Part shown: positions 4,811-5,696 of the stretch, piece after piece
Position numbering within the stretch: the stretch's first letter is position 1
How the letters are laid out: every line of letters starts with the position of its first letter
Notes under the pieces: model-generated
The model's input: only the letters and a program-made list of their open reading frames with translations
What the model was told of the DNA's origin: nothing
Databases searched by the model: none
Made by a program: the position numbers and the translations under genes
Assembly: GCF_900460215.1 (NCBI RefSeq)
Contig: NZ_UHIA01000001.1
Location: 1-5,696 of the forward strand
DNA: 5,696 nucleotides
Direction of reading: 5' to 3'
From: Suttonella indologenes
GTDB taxonomy: Bacteria; Pseudomonadota; Gammaproteobacteria; Cardiobacteriales; Cardiobacteriaceae

Positions 4811-5696
4811 TTGCCCGAAATTCATCAAAAGTTTTTCCATTAACAGCAGCATTCATACCTGCTAAGATGTTTCCAGCATCTCTCAATGAAATATATTTAC
4901 CCTGAAATAAAATCCATGATATGAACCAGCACCAGGATAATTGCTTTTATATCGTATTCTCCTCCTGGAAGACTTTTTCTAGCAACAGTAGTATCCCATT
5001 GACCCCATGCTTTATCATTAAGTTGATAGATATATGGTTCTATATTTTCCCCAAAATGTATGATACCAAAAGATTTCCCTGATTCTGGACTAGTAAATGA
5101 GTCCTGCCACATTACTTGACCTACAACTTTTTTGGGTGAATTATACAATTCATCAAAGTCTGTCAAATTAGGACAATTATTTCTAGCAATAGGGTAGCAA
5201 ACATAATCATATTGATAGATATTGTAGTCATCATTAGGAATATTACGGATAACTACCCGTTTTTATCAACATAAAGGCTATTATTCTCCACCGCACTTTG
5301 CGCATTCAGGCTGCCTTGCGCTGCATCTGTTGCGCTGTTGCCCACTGCTGCACCGTAGCTGTACCCAATAAATTTGTAATCGCTGTTACAGTCTCTTTCT
5401 CTTCTGCCGTTAAGTCGCTGCCTTTGTCTTTGCCATATAACCATTTACTGATGTAAGGCGCAACCGCCTCCGCACCACCTGCACTCAATGCGCCTGCTAG
5501 GGCGTTATTGTCTCCTGCTGCTGCAACCGCTGCGCCCAGTATCGCATGGGCCAGCACATGAGCAGCTTGTTGTTTTTCTGTTAATTTGCCATCAGCATTA
5601 TCTTTAGCTAATTCTTTGAATTTTTGACCAATTTCATATGAAATCATCGGCGAAACAGTCGCTGCTGCAATACCTACGCCACTTTGCGTAGGCGCA
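4811..5696 (-). pseudogene. CdiA-like polymorphic toxin: pretoxin/VENN region plus unidentified C-terminal domain, frameshifted and truncated by the IS
   Basis: This is the 3' part of a large surface protein of the CdiA/filamentous-hemagglutinin type, whose C-terminal toxin kills or inhibits neighbours on contact. The frame enters from the right edge, so the ATG at 5645-5647 is internal. First comes an Ala/Gly-rich pretoxin region (KLTEKQQAAHVLAHAILGA, then GALSAGGAEAVAPYISKW and LTAEEKETVTAITNLLGTAT), then GSLNAQSAVENN, the VENN motif that precedes the variable toxin in this family. A domain of about 145 residues follows, including NCPNLTDFDELYNSPKKV, GQWDTTVARKSLPGGEYDIK, NYPGAGSYHGFYF and GKYISLRDAGNILAGMNAA; I do not recognise its activity. 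Four 1-nt deletions break it, each in a short run: 5353-5354, 5256-5258, 4945-4948 and 4900-4902. The reading is lost at the IS boundary, so the toxin end is missing. No cdiI-like immunity gene is seen to the left. Confidence 0.75.
5305..5316 (-). other. DNA uptake sequence, Kingella-type dialect
   Basis: The minus strand reads AGGCAGCCTGAA, a perfect 12-mer of the AG-kingDUS dialect used in natural transformation of some Neisseriaceae. It lies inside the toxin gene, encoding part of QGSLNA just before VENN. It is the only full uptake word in the window and could also arise by chance from the codons used. Confidence 0.5.

Noticed and set aside
3753..4818. 8-bp target-site duplication flanking the IS
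   Set aside because: The flanks CGAGCAAA (left) and TTGCCCGA (right) are not direct repeats. They are closer to inverted copies and may belong to the terminal repeats.
4811..5256. Assignment of the toxin C-terminal domain to a named polymorphic toxin class
   Set aside because: The GKYxSxRDAGN stretch is suggestive of toxin cassettes, but the hallmarks of the class I first considered (type 44) were not convincingly present.
1..5696. CRISPR arrays, tRNA or rRNA genes
   Set aside because: No regularly spaced repeats and no tRNA or rRNA signature were seen on either strand.

Overview
The window looks like a chromosomal accessory region of a member of the Neisseriaceae (Betaproteobacteria), possibly a Kingella-like or related oral genus. 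The evidence is an AGGCAGCCTGAA DNA-uptake word (the dialect reported for Kingella), a VENN-type CdiA/hemagglutinin pretoxin segment, a Neisseriaceae-style intergenic repeat and moderate GC coding DNA. The genus assignment is inference; the family is more secure. Only one fully intact gene is present: putP, the Na+/proline symporter (2049-3569, +). Every other coding locus is broken.

Layout, left to right. Positions 1-1264 (+) hold two translationally coupled genes that overlap by ATGA: the 3' part of a multi-pass membrane protein of the DUF2157/DUF4401 type and a GDYXXLXY-domain protein. Both carry +1/-1 indels. Positions 1336-1785 (+) hold a promoter, a strong ribosome binding site and the signal-peptide start of an amino-acid-binding lipoprotein. 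That start runs directly into the C-terminal half of a GlnQ/ArtP-like ATPase, so it is the scar of a deletion through a polar amino acid ABC operon; it then carries four frameshifts and ends at a rho-independent terminator. Positions 1811-2048 are the putP control region, with a perfect GTGTCAA-T-TTGACAC palindrome overlapping a -35-like TTGACA. Downstream of putP come a 9-bp inverted repeat (3575-3630) and an intergenic repeat (about 3661-3757).

Positions 3761-4810 are an IS256-superfamily insertion sequence (the zinc-ribbon or IS1249-like variant) with perfect 17-bp terminal inverted repeats. Its transposase, on the minus strand, is split by two compensating frameshifts. Beyond it, running in from the right edge on the minus strand, is the 3' part of a CdiA-like polymorphic toxin: the pretoxin region, the VENN motif, then a C-terminal domain I do not recognise. 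It carries four 1-nt deletions and is cut off by the IS. No immunity gene is visible.

I found no intact novel system. The most notable pattern is the density of single-base indels, nearly all in short homopolymer runs, in every locus except putP, with the encoded protein otherwise well preserved. That means either very recent indel-driven decay (slipped-strand mutation) or local sequencing error, and raw reads could tell these apart. The other points of interest are the operon-deletion scar, the decayed contact-dependent-inhibition locus, and the doubled left end of the IS.
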